From positions 62,001 through 126,000 of the forward strand of contig JAUJNH010000004.1 in the NCBI GenBank assembly GCA_030448245.1: a DNA stretch of 64,000 nt. Reading direction: 5' to 3'. Shown one piece after another: positions 42,923-51,739 of this stretch. Under the pieces are notes generated by a model, which was not told the origin of the DNA, did not search any database, and saw only the letters and a list, made by a program, of their open reading frames with translations. Every line of letters starts with the position of its first letter. Position 1 is the stretch's first letter. The translations under genes and the position numbers were made by a program. This DNA is from Acidimicrobiales bacterium (GTDB taxonomy: Bacteria; Actinomycetota; Acidimicrobiia; Acidimicrobiales; JAUJNH01).

Positions 42923-43000
42923 GGGCCCATTGTCGTGCCCGACGGGGACCGGCCGCAGGTGCCGGGGAAGAGGCTCCGCCCGGGATTGGTTCTTCCTCCT

Positions 43001-43333
43001 GTGCAGCGGCCGACGGCGGAGGTCCTGGCCCGGTGGAGCCTGGCTGCCGTGACGCTGCTGCTCATGGCCTCCATGGGAGGCGGCTTCCTCCTGCTCCCGG
43101 CCCTGATCCCCGCCCATGTGTGGGCCGCACGTCGATCGGGACGAGTCGGGAGGATCGGGTGGTCCGTGCTCCCGGCAGCTTCCGTGGCGATGGTGGCGTG
43201 GGCAGCCGTCTACGTGACCGTCCGCGAGTCGGAACCAGCCATCTGGCTTCTGCCCGCCTTCGTGCTCGTCGCCACCTTCGCGGTCGTGGCCCGGTTCGTG
43301 GCCTCCGGCACGCCCCAGCAGCTGGCGAGCTGA
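43001..43333 (+). CDS. Small membrane protein, function unknown
   Basis: 110 residues from GTG 43001 (TTG 42986 also possible). Three hydrophobic stretches: SLAAVTLLLMASMGGGFLLLPALIPAHVW, IGWSVLPAASVAMVAWAAVYV and AIWLLPAFVLVATFAVVARFV. Its 3' end overlaps 124 bp of a convergent small gene, so one of the two ends may be misplaced. No family recognised. Confidence 0.55.
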   Translation: MQRPTAEVLARWSLAAVTLLLMASMGGGFLLLPALIPAHVWAARRSGRVGRIGWSVLPAASVAMVAWAAVYVTVRESEPAIWLLPAFVLVATFAVVARFVASGTPQQLAS

Positions 43334-43623
43334 GGGGCGGTCGCCGTTCGGCCCTCAGGCGCCGCCGGACCGACGAAGATCTGCCGACGATGCAGCGGCT
43401 TCATCACCGGGATCTGGAGGAGCGGTGACGAGACAAGCACCATGAGCCACCGCGTGCCCGTCAGCAGCACCAGGGCCAGCGCGACCGCCGAGATGGCACA
43501 AGCAGCCCGCACGACGTTGACCCACACCGGGGAGAGTGGGCGCACCACGTAGGGGCCGGCTCCGGGGGGGCGTCGAAGGCCGGCCCGCTGGTCGAGCTCG
43601 TTCAGCCGGTCACGGAGACCCAT
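43210..43623 (-). CDS. Small membrane-anchored protein, function unknown
   Basis: 137 residues from ATG 43623. MGLRDRLNELDQRAGLRRPP is followed by GPYVVRPLSPVWVNVVRAACAISAVALALVLLTGTRWLMVLVSSPLLQIPV, holding one or two membrane helices. The last 40 residues lie antisense to the gene at 43001-43333 and look like shadow sequence, so the true end may be earlier through a frameshift, or the overlap may be real. The N-terminal 95 residues are the trustworthy part. Confidence 0.5.
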   Translation of the reverse strand: MGLRDRLNELDQRAGLRRPPGAGPYVVRPLSPVWVNVVRAACAISAVALALVLLTGTRWLMVLVSSPLLQIPVMKPLHRRQIFVGPAAPEGRTATAPQLASCWGVPEATNRATTAKVATSTKAGRSQMAGSDSRTVT

Positions 43624-43692
43624 CGTGAACGGTCTACAGCACTCGGCATCCACCGACCCGTCGCCCAGGCTCGTTGCAGCGGGGGAAGTCGG

Positions 43693-44913
43693 CTACGGCC
43701 GGACGACGCCCGTGAGGTCCTTCCGGTAGGCGGGCTGGTACTGGACGTTCTTGCCGGTCTGCGGCGCCGCGATCATCTGGCCGCCGCCGATGTAGACGCC
43801 GATGTGGTGGATCGGGCTGCCAAAGGCGAACAGGTCGCCGGGGCGGGCGTCGGCCGGGTTGACCTTCGGGAGCGAGGCGAACTGCATCCGCGACGAGTGG
43901 GGCAGGATGCGGCCGCCGGCCTTCCACGCCCACGCGGTGAGGCCGGAGCAGTCGAAGGTGTTCGGGCCGGAGCCGCCCCACTGGTAGGGCTTGCCGATCT
44001 GGCGGCGGGCCTCGGCCACGGCGGCGGCCGCCCCCGGGTTCGGTGCAGGGGCCTCGTTGCCGGCGTCCGGAGCCGGCTTGGGCGGCGGGAGCAGGGGCCG
44101 AGCGGTGGTGGGCGCCGGACCGGCGGCTCCCGGCGGAGGCGGCGCTGGGCGGACGATCACCCCGACCGTGGGCTGGGCGGTGGCGCTGGGGCGGGCGGGG
44201 GCCGGGAGGGTGGCCACCGGAGAGCCTGGGTTGCGGGCCGCCAGGCTGCGCTGGACCTGCTCGGCCTCGGCTGCCGCCCGCTCCTGCTGCTCCTGCTCGA
44301 CGAGGATCGACAGCTCGCCGTCGATCCGGCCCTGGGCGGCCTCGAGGCGGGCCGACACCTCGGCGGCGTCCCGGCGGGCCTGCTCGACGTCGGCGAGGGC
44401 CTGCTGGGCCTGCTCGCGAGCCGCCTCCAGCCGACCCTTCTTCTCGCGCACGATGGCGGCCTGGGCCCTGGCCGCGTCGAGGGCGTCGGCCTTCTTGGCC
44501 TGCAGGGTCATGGCGTACTGGCGCATCCGCACCTGGGTCTCGATCGGCCCGGCGGACCCCAGGGCGCCCAGCTCGACGCCGCCCTGCACGTAGGTGTCCA
44601 CGGCTTCGGCGGCCAGGCCGGCCTTTGCTCCTGCGGCCACCGCCTCGGCCCGGGCCACGTCGCGCTCGGCGGCGGCGACGTCGGCGCTGAGGTCGGCGGC
44701 CGTGATCTGGCCGCTGTCGACCTCCTCGGCCAGCATCGAGACGGACTGGCCCAGGGTGTCCAGCTGCTCGGCGACCCGCCGGGCCTCGGCCCGCTTGTCG
44801 TCGGCCGGGTCGGCGCTGCTCGGGGCGGTGAAGGTGGAGGACAGCAACGCGATGCACCCGAGCAGGCCCACCGCGAGCCGTGCCCCCCCAGGTGCACGGG
44901 TGCGCGTCGTCAC
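43693..44913 (-). CDS. Secreted NlpC/P60 peptidoglycan endopeptidase (RipA-like)
   Basis: 406 residues from GTG 44913. A signal peptide (RLAVGLLGCIALLSSTFTAPSSA) leads into a 190-residue coiled coil (DDKRAEARRVAEQLDTL to VSARLEAAQGRIDGELSILVEQEQQERAAAEAEQ), a Pro-rich linker, and a C-terminal NlpC/P60 domain. The domain has GKPYQWGGSGPNTFDCSGLTAWAWKAGG with the catalytic Cys and PIHHIGVYIGGGQMI with the catalytic His. It cleaves peptidoglycan stem peptides. The long coiled coil can self-inhibit in relatives. An ideal divergent partner to fumC across 90 bp. Confidence 0.94.
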   Translation of the reverse strand: MTTRTRAPGGARLAVGLLGCIALLSSTFTAPSSADPADDKRAEARRVAEQLDTLGQSVSMLAEEVDSGQITAADLSADVAAAERDVARAEAVAAGAKAGLAAEAVDTYVQGGVELGALGSAGPIETQVRMRQYAMTLQAKKADALDAARAQAAIVREKKGRLEAAREQAQQALADVEQARRDAAEVSARLEAAQGRIDGELSILVEQEQQERAAAEAEQVQRSLAARNPGSPVATLPAPARPSATAQPTVGVIVRPAPPPPGAAGPAPTTARPLLPPPKPAPDAGNEAPAPNPGAAAAVAEARRQIGKPYQWGGSGPNTFDCSGLTAWAWKAGGRILPHSSRMQFASLPKVNPADARPGDLFAFGSPIHHIGVYIGGGQMIAAPQTGKNVQYQPAYRKDLTGVVRP

Positions 44914-44990
44914 GTTGGGGCGTCACCCTAGCCCGATCGGACTAGCCCGGCCCGGGTCCCGATCCGGCCAGGGAAGCGGTCAGCCGTGGG

Positions 44991-44996
44991 TACGTT
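44991..44996 (+). promoter_or_regulatory. Putative -10 (TACGTT), leaderless fumC
   Basis: TACGTT ends seven bases before ATG 45004; no Shine-Dalgarno is present. Confidence 0.5.
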
Positions 44997-45003
44997 CGCA
45001 GCC

Positions 45004-46386
<1,383 letters not shown>

Positions 46387-46389
46387 GGC

Positions 46390-46872
46390 TCAGACGGGGC
46401 TGCCCGAGAACGGTGCGGGGTCCTTCGGCCCCGGGACCACCGGCGGGTTCCAGCGGGTGATCTCGGCGACCTTGTCCATCACCTTGCGCCAGTCGCCCGG
46501 CTGCCACCCCTCGGCGCTCTGGATCACGGTGGCGTCCATGGCGACGAAGACGGCGGCGGGCAGCTCCTTCAGGCCGAAGCCCTTGACCACGGTTCGGTCG
46601 GGGTCGACGAAGACCCGGAACTCTGCGGCGTGCGGCCCCAGCCACAGCCGGGCGTCGGCCGGGCCAGCGGTGACGACCAGCGCCACCCGCACGTCGGCCT
46701 GGTCGAAGGTGCGCAGGAGCCGGGTGGCGGTCGGCAGCAGCCAGCTGGACGGCTCCTCGTACGGGTCGAACGCCACGAAGAGGAGGTGGAAGGTGGTGAG
46801 CATCTCACGGATGGTCCGGGGACGCCCGCCCAGTGGCGTGAGGGTGAGGTCCTCCGGGGGGTCTGTGGCCAC
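46390..46872 (-). CDS. Redoxin-like protein without CxxC
   Basis: 160 residues from GTG 46872, with TATCGT eight bases upstream. The fold resembles peroxiredoxin/TlpA proteins: FHLLFVAFDPYEEPSSWLLPTATRLLRTFDQADVRVALVV, EFRVFVDPDRTVVKGFGLKELPAAVFVAMDATVIQSAEGWQPGDWRKV. At the place of the active cysteines there is PYEEPSSW, so thiol chemistry is unlikely. The tail WNPPVVPGPKDPAPFSGSPV is seen in related actinobacterial proteins as I recall them. Convergent with fumC, three bases apart. Confidence 0.72.
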   Translation of the reverse strand: MATDPPEDLTLTPLGGRPRTIREMLTTFHLLFVAFDPYEEPSSWLLPTATRLLRTFDQADVRVALVVTAGPADARLWLGPHAAEFRVFVDPDRTVVKGFGLKELPAAVFVAMDATVIQSAEGWQPGDWRKVMDKVAEITRWNPPVVPGPKDPAPFSGSPV

Positions 46873-46880
46873 TGCGCAGC

Positions 46881-46886
46881 ACGATA
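46881..46886 (-). promoter_or_regulatory. Putative -10 (TATCGT), leaderless redoxin-like gene
   Basis: Minus-strand TATCGT ends eight bases before GTG 46872. Confidence 0.4.
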
Positions 46887-46933
46887 CCGGGGCGCTTGGC
46901 TGGCCCAGCAAGTTGCACCAGGCCGGCCCCGGG

Positions 46934-46939
46934 TAGCGT
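46934..46939 (+). promoter_or_regulatory. Putative -10 (TAGCGT), leaderless IF-2B-like gene
   Basis: TAGCGT ends six bases before GTG 46946; it is 48 bases from the divergent TATCGT. Confidence 0.45.
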
Positions 46940-46945
46940 CGCCCC

Positions 46946-47764
46946 GTGCACCCGATCGAGCGGCTGCGCTACGTCGCCCGAGGCGGAGAGCTCGACCTCA
47001 CCGAGCTCGTCCAGGACGCCGCCCTCGCCCTGGCCGGCTTCGCCGACGATCCCGCCGGCCTCGTCACCGCCTGCCGCAGCCTGGTCGACCGGCACCCGGC
47101 CGCGGGCCCGGTGTGGTGGCTCGCGTCCCGCGTCCTCACGTCGGCTGACCCGGCCGTCGAGGCCTGGCGGGTGGTCGAGGAGGTCGAGGCCGACGGCACC
47201 GCCCGGGCCCTCTACCGGGCCGTGCCCGACGGCGCCAACGTGCTGGCCGTCGGCTGGACCCCGGCCCTGGCCCAAGGCCTGGCTCGCCGTGGTGACTGCC
47301 GTGTGCTCGTGGTCGATCCCACCGGGGCAGTGGGCCACTCGGTCGAACGGCTGGGAGGCGCCGGCGTCGACGTCGAGGAGGTCCCCGAGGGCGGTCTCGG
47401 CGCCGCCGCCGGCTGGGCCGACGTCGTGCTGGTCGAGGCGCAGGCCTTGGGACCCGACGGCCTCGTGGCCGTGAGCGGCGCCCGGTCGGCCCTGGCCGTC
47501 GCCGCCGCCGCCGGCCGCCAGACGTGGTCGGTGGCGCCCGCCGGTCGGGTGCTGCCGCCGGGCCTGTGGCGGGTGCTGGCCGGGCGGGTCGGCGACGTCC
47601 CCGAGCCGTGGCTGGAGCCGGACGAGCTCGTGCCGCTGGGCCTGGTGTCGGGGGTGGTGCGCCAGGGTGGGCTCAGCCGGCCCGACGACGCGGCCTCCCA
47701 GCCGGACTGCCCATTCGCTCCCGAGCTGTGCCGGCCCCTGGACGCGCCCGGCAGCTACCGCTGA
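46946..47764 (+). CDS. IF-2B alpha/beta/delta-like Rossmann protein
   Basis: 272 residues from GTG 46946. HPIERLRYVARGGELDLTELVQDAALALAGFADDPAGLVTACRSLVDRHPAAGPVWWLASRVLTS is followed by an alternating strand-helix half with VLAVGWTPALAQGLARRGDCRVLVVDP and GWADVVLVEAQALGPDGLVAVSGARSALAVAAAAGRQTWSVAP. That second half follows the eIF-2B/ribose-1,5-bisphosphate isomerase layout. Archaeal or eukaryotic activity cannot be assumed. The C-terminus has C-x6-C (CPFAPELC). Function in actinobacteria is not known. Confidence 0.6.
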   Translation: MHPIERLRYVARGGELDLTELVQDAALALAGFADDPAGLVTACRSLVDRHPAAGPVWWLASRVLTSADPAVEAWRVVEEVEADGTARALYRAVPDGANVLAVGWTPALAQGLARRGDCRVLVVDPTGAVGHSVERLGGAGVDVEEVPEGGLGAAAGWADVVLVEAQALGPDGLVAVSGARSALAVAAAAGRQTWSVAPAGRVLPPGLWRVLAGRVGDVPEPWLEPDELVPLGLVSGVVRQGGLSRPDDAASQPDCPFAPELCRPLDAPGSYR

Positions 47765-47785
47765 CGCGGCTCCACCCGAGGATGC

Positions 47786-49012
47786 TCAGGTCGGTTCGGC
47801 GCCCAGGCGGCGGAAGGTCAGGCTCATCGCCGTGCCCACCCCGAAGAGGAGCCCGAAGCCCAGGGTGAGCGGGCGCCACGGGCGCTCGCGGCCACCGATG
47901 AGGATGCTGGGGCCCCGGCTGTCGCTGGCGCTGTCGTTGAACTCCTCGAGGTTGGGCGGCGGTACGGCCTCCTCCTGGCCTTGCCCGAGCTCCTCGACCT
48001 CGTCGTCGAAGACGGGCCCGCCCGAGGGCGCCGCCGCCGATGGCACGGTGGTGGAGACGGGCGGCTTGGTGGTCGTCGGGGCGACGGCGGCCTTCTTCGT
48101 CGTCGTGGTGGCCGGCGGCGGCGGCGGGGGCGGGGGCTTGTTCGCGTTGACGGCGGCGGCGACGTCGATGACGCCGGCGCCCAGGTCGGCGTTGGCGGTC
48201 TTCTGCGCCGTGCTGCGGAGGGTGTCGGCGGCCTGCGTCGGGGTGGCGCCCAGGCCCCGCAGGATGGCGACGGCTCCGGCCACGTGGGCGGCCGCCTGCC
48301 CCGTGCCGCTCTTCTCGCCGTACTGATCGCCGGTCAGCGGTAGCGAGCCGCCGCCCGTGGTGGACAGGATGCCCTGGCCGGGTGCGGCCACGCCCCGGCT
48401 GCTGACGGCGCCCGCCGCTTGCCCTCCGGACTCGGTGGTGGCGGCCACGACGAGGACGGGGAGGTCGTCGAGGTTGAGCCCGGACTGCGCTCCGACGACG
48501 ACCGAGGTCCGCTGGCCCACCGCCCTGAGGGCCAGGCGCAATTTGTCCTTGTCGCCCGAGTACGTGGCCGGGAGGTCGATTAAGACGACCTGGGCGCCGC
48601 TGGCCCGGCCGAGGGCGTCGAGGTAGGAGTCGTCGGCCGACGTGCCGGAGAACCCTTTGTAACCGAGGAGCCGGGCGTCGGGGGCGACACCGGCGATGCC
48701 CTTCCCGTTGCCGGTGGCGGCACCGACGATGCCGGCGAGGTGGGTGCCGCGCCCGGTCGTGTCCGTCCGCTCGTCAGCGGCGTCGACCTTGCTGTCCAGG
48801 TCCTCGTGCTCGGCGATGCCGGTGCTGACGACGGCCACGCTGACGCCGCCGCCCCGGCCCCGCTCCCACGCCTGCGGGGCCCTGATGGCAGCCAGCCCCC
48901 ACTGCTCGGAAGCCCTCGGGTCGGAGGCGGTCTGGGCGGACGCAGGGCGTGCGAGCACCACGACCAGCGCCGCCACCAGCACGGCGAGAAGGGCTGATCG
49001 GCGGTGGTCCAC
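47786..49012 (-). CDS. Secreted, membrane-anchored subtilase-fold protein lacking catalytic Asp and Ser
   Basis: 408 residues from GTG 49012 (TACGCT six bases upstream). Signal peptide SALLAVLVAALVVVLARPASAQ; S8 subtilase fold to about residue 290; Pro run plus Thr-rich linker; acidic stretch; C-terminal membrane helix PLTLGFGLLFGVGTAMSLTF. In the fold, the usual D-T-G is replaced by VVSTGIAEHED (Ser63), the His block RGTHLAGIVGA keeps His91, and the GTSMA block reads SGTGQAAAHVAG with Gly238 instead of the nucleophile. It resembles mycosins in layout but should not cleave by the normal triad. Probably a binding or scaffold protein. Confidence 0.88.
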   Translation of the reverse strand: MDHRRSALLAVLVAALVVVLARPASAQTASDPRASEQWGLAAIRAPQAWERGRGGGVSVAVVSTGIAEHEDLDSKVDAADERTDTTGRGTHLAGIVGAATGNGKGIAGVAPDARLLGYKGFSGTSADDSYLDALGRASGAQVVLIDLPATYSGDKDKLRLALRAVGQRTSVVVGAQSGLNLDDLPVLVVAATTESGGQAAGAVSSRGVAAPGQGILSTTGGGSLPLTGDQYGEKSGTGQAAAHVAGAVAILRGLGATPTQAADTLRSTAQKTANADLGAGVIDVAAAVNANKPPPPPPPPATTTTKKAAVAPTTTKPPVSTTVPSAAAPSGGPVFDDEVEELGQGQEEAVPPPNLEEFNDSASDSRGPSILIGGRERPWRPLTLGFGLLFGVGTAMSLTFRRLGAEPT

Positions 49013-49018
49013 GGGGAC

Positions 49019-49024
49019 AGCGTA
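49019..49024 (-). promoter_or_regulatory. Putative -10 (TACGCT), leaderless subtilase-fold gene
   Basis: Minus-strand TACGCT ends six bases before GTG 49012. Confidence 0.45.
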
Positions 49025-49067
49025 GAGGCGAGGACGGGAGGTCCCGGCGCGACCGGCGTTATGGGCG

Positions 49068-49931
49068 CTACGAACCGTGGTCGTCGGCCTGGGCCAGGAC
49101 CCGCCGGGCCTGGTCGACGTGGAGGCCCTCAACCATCCGGCCGTCCACGGTGACCACGCCTCGGCCCAGCCGCTCGGCCCCCTCGAAGGCCTCGACGACC
49201 CGGCGGGCGCCAGCCAGCTCCTCCTCGGACGGCGCGAACAGCCGGTTGCACGGCTCGACCTGGCTGGGGTGGACGAGCGTCTTGCCGTCGAAGCCGAGGT
49301 GGCGGGCCTGCAGGCACTCAGCCTCGAAGCCGGCCACGTCGGCCACGTCGTTGTAGACGCCGTCGAGCAGCACCTTGCCGGCGGCCCGCACCGCCAGCAG
49401 GCACAGCTGCAGGCCGACGAGCAGGGGCTGGCGACCGGGCTGGCTGGTGGCCTGCAGCTCGCGGGCCAGGTCGTTGGTCCCCATCACCAGCACGGTGAGC
49501 CGCTCACTGGCCCCGGCGATCTCCTCGGCGTGGAGCACGGCGGCCGGCGTCTCGAGCATCGCCCAGATCAGCGTTCGCGCCGGTGCCCCCGCCGCCTCGA
49601 GGGCGGCCTCGACGGCGTGGACGTCGGCCGCCGAACCCACCTTCGGCACCACCACGGCGTCCGGCCCGGCGGCCGCCGCCGCCCGGATGTCGTCGTCGTG
49701 CCACGCCGTCCCGATGCCGTTGACCCTGATCGCCAGCTCGCGGTGGCCGTAGCCGGCCGACGACGACGCCGCCGCCGCTCGGTCGCGCGCCGCGACCTTT
49801 GCGTCGGGGGCGACCGCGTCCTCGAGGTCGAAGATCAGGGCGTCGGCGGCCAGGCCCTTCGCCTTTTCCAGCGCCCGCTCGTTGGCGCCCGGCATGTAGA
49901 GCACCGAGTGCCGGCGCCGCCAGGTGCCCAT
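49068..49931 (-). CDS. HpcH/HpaI-CitE family CoA-ester lyase or thioesterase (Mcl2-like)
   Basis: 287 residues from ATG 49931, one base after the upstream stop (TGAGATG). RHSVLYMPGANERALEKAKGLAADALIFDLEDAVAPDAK is the CitE start with the CoA/metal loop, and VVVPKVGSAADVHAVEAAL, MLETPAAVLHAEEIA and FDGKTLVHPSQVEPCNRLFAPSEEEL complete the TIM barrel. Family members cleave citryl-CoA or malyl-CoA or act as malyl-CoA thioesterase. Next to a malyl-CoA lyase and methylsuccinyl-CoA dehydrogenase, the thioesterase (Mcl2) role in the ethylmalonyl-CoA pathway is the best guess. Confidence 0.83.
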   Translation of the reverse strand: MGTWRRRHSVLYMPGANERALEKAKGLAADALIFDLEDAVAPDAKVAARDRAAAASSSAGYGHRELAIRVNGIGTAWHDDDIRAAAAAGPDAVVVPKVGSAADVHAVEAALEAAGAPARTLIWAMLETPAAVLHAEEIAGASERLTVLVMGTNDLARELQATSQPGRQPLLVGLQLCLLAVRAAGKVLLDGVYNDVADVAGFEAECLQARHLGFDGKTLVHPSQVEPCNRLFAPSEEELAGARRVVEAFEGAERLGRGVVTVDGRMVEGLHVDQARRVLAQADDHGS

Positions 49932-49932
49932 C

Positions 49933-50994
49933 TCAGCCGGCCTCGACACCGGCATAGGCGGCGGCCAGCTGGGGGTCGCTGGCGCTCAGCATGGTGGCCA
50001 GATCGAGCATCACGCGGCACTGCTTCACGGTGGCGTCGTCCTGCATCTTGCCGTCGATCATCACGGCACCGGTCCCGTCGCCCATGGCGGCCACCACCCG
50101 CCTGGCCCACGCCACCTCGTCGGGGCTCGGGCTGAAGACCCGCCGGGCGATCTCGATCTGGGAGGGGTGCAGGGTCCAGGCGCCCACGCAGCCCAAGAGG
50201 AAGGCGTTGCGGAACTGGTCCTCGCAGCCGACGGCGTCCCTGATGTCGCCGAACGGGCCGTAGTACGGCAGGATCCCGTTGGCGGCGCAGGCGTCCACCA
50301 TGCGCCCGAGCGTGTAGTGCCACAGGTCCTGCTGGAAGGCGGGCCGCGGGGTGGCCGGATCGGCCGGGTCGGGGTCGTGGCGCACCAGGTAGCCGGGATG
50401 GCCGCCCCCCACGCGGGTGGTCTTCATGCGCCGGTCGGCCGCCAGGTCAGCGGGGCCGAGCGAGAGGCCCTGCATGCGGGGGCTGGCCGCGCAGATGGCC
50501 TCGACGCTGCTCATGCCCCGGGCCGTCTCGAGGAGGGCGTGGACCAGGATCGGCCGGGTCAGCCCGGCCTTGGCCTCGAGCTGGGCCAGGAGGCGGTCGA
50601 CGTAGTGGACGTCCTCCGGACCCTGGACCTTCGGCACCATGATCACGTCGAGCTTGGCGCCCACGGCGGGCACGAGGGTGAGCAGGTCGTCGAGGCCCCA
50701 CGGTGAGTCGAGGCTGTTCACCCGGGTCCACAGCTGCGTGCGGCCGAAGTCGACCTCCGAGGCGATGCGCACGAACCCCTGGCGGGCCGCCACCTTCCGG
50801 TCCGACGGGATGGCGTCCTCCAGGTTCCCCAGCAGGACGTCGACCTGGGGGACCATGGCGGGCACCTTCGCCGCCATCTTCTCGTTGCTCGGGTCGAAGA
50901 AGTGGATCATCCGGGACGGCCGGGCGGGCACCTCCCGAAGCGGCGCCGGAGCGCCCACGGCCAGCGGCGCGAAGAAGTCCTTCGGGTTGCGCAC
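49933..50994 (-). CDS. L-malyl-CoA/beta-methylmalyl-CoA lyase-like protein
   Basis: 353 residues from GTG 50994 with GGAG ten bases upstream. [99 protein letters not shown], and [16 protein letters not shown] give the HpcH/HpaI barrel. The length and the [10 protein letters not shown] start agree with malyl-CoA lyases, which split beta-methylmalyl-CoA into glyoxylate and propionyl-CoA and join or split malyl-CoA. Its location beside a CitE-type gene fits an Mcl1/Mcl2 pair. Confidence 0.83.
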   Translation of the reverse strand: MRNPKDFFAPLAVGAPAPLREVPARPSRMIHFFDPSNEKMAAKVPAMVPQVDVLLGNLEDAIPSDRKVAARQGFVRIASEVDFGRTQLWTRVNSLDSPWGLDDLLTLVPAVGAKLDVIMVPKVQGPEDVHYVDRLLAQLEAKAGLTRPILVHALLETARGMSSVEAICAASPRMQGLSLGPADLAADRRMKTTRVGGGHPGYLVRHDPDPADPATPRPAFQQDLWHYTLGRMVDACAANGILPYYGPFGDIRDAVGCEDQFRNAFLLGCVGAWTLHPSQIEIARRVFSPSPDEVAWARRVVAAMGDGTGAVMIDGKMQDDATVKQCRVMLDLATMLSASDPQLAAAYAGVEAG

Positions 50995-51106
50995 CAGGTC
51001 ATCTCCAGGGGGAGGGGCTGAGGAACCCTACGGACGCGGCTGCCCGATAGCCAAGGGTCCGCCGGCCGGCGGCCCGGAGGCCGCCGGGGCGCGCTTGACT
51101 GGCGGG

Positions 51107-51739
51107 GTGGATCCGGCCCGGGGCGAGCGGCTCGCCCTGTGCAACCTGTTCGACGAGCTCGGGCCGGCCGGAGCCACCGTGCTGGACCGCTGGAGCACCA
51201 CCGAGCTGGCCGCCCACCTGCTCGCTCGCGACACCCGGCCCGATGCCGTCCCCGGCATGGTCCTGCCCCAGGCGGCCGGCTGGACCCAGCGGGTGGAGCG
51301 GGGCATCCGGGAGGCAACGGCCTACGACGAGATCGTCCGCCGGCTCCGCCGCGGGCCACCGCCCCTGTGGCCGGGCCGGCTGCCCGGCGGGTGGCGAGCC
51401 GACCTGCACGAGTGGTTCGTGCACCACGAGGACGTCCGCCGGGCCAACGGCCTCGGACCTCGCCCCGACGGTGTCGAGCAGCGCCGCCTCGACGACGGCG
51501 TCTGGTCGGTCCTGCCCGGGCTCGGGCCGCTCCTGGCCCGCCGGCTCGACGCCACCGTCGTGCTGGTCAGCGAGGACGGGCGCAGGCGCCGGGTGCGCCG
51601 AGGTCCCGGTCTCGTCGAGGTCCACGGCCGCCCCAGCGAGCTGCTCCTGGCCCTGTTCGGCCGATCCGGCGCCGAGGTCGAGGCCATCGGTGACCCGCAG
51701 GCGGTGGCGGCGTGGGGGAGCGCGAGGCTCGGGCCCTAG
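51107..51739 (+). CDS. TIGR03085-family metal-binding (mycothiol/DinB-like) protein
   Basis: 210 residues from GTG 51107. The N-terminus ERLALCNLFDELGPAGATVLDRWSTTELAAHLLARDTRPDA has the W-x-x-x-E/D-L-x-x-H metal-site pattern, and LHEWFVHHEDVRRANGLGPR adds the HHED cluster, both typical of TIGR03085 proteins. They belong to the maleylpyruvate isomerase/DinB superfamily, often mycothiol dependent. The reaction is unknown. It is divergent from malyl-CoA lyase and convergent with mcd, four bases overlapping. Confidence 0.88.
   Translation: MDPARGERLALCNLFDELGPAGATVLDRWSTTELAAHLLARDTRPDAVPGMVLPQAAGWTQRVERGIREATAYDEIVRRLRRGPPPLWPGRLPGGWRADLHEWFVHHEDVRRANGLGPRPDGVEQRRLDDGVWSVLPGLGPLLARRLDATVVLVSEDGRRRRVRRGPGLVEVHGRPSELLLALFGRSGAEVEAIGDPQAVAAWGSARLGP

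Noticed and set aside
47786-49012. Active serine protease (mycosin)
   Set aside because: The positions of catalytic Asp and Ser are Ser63 and Gly238.
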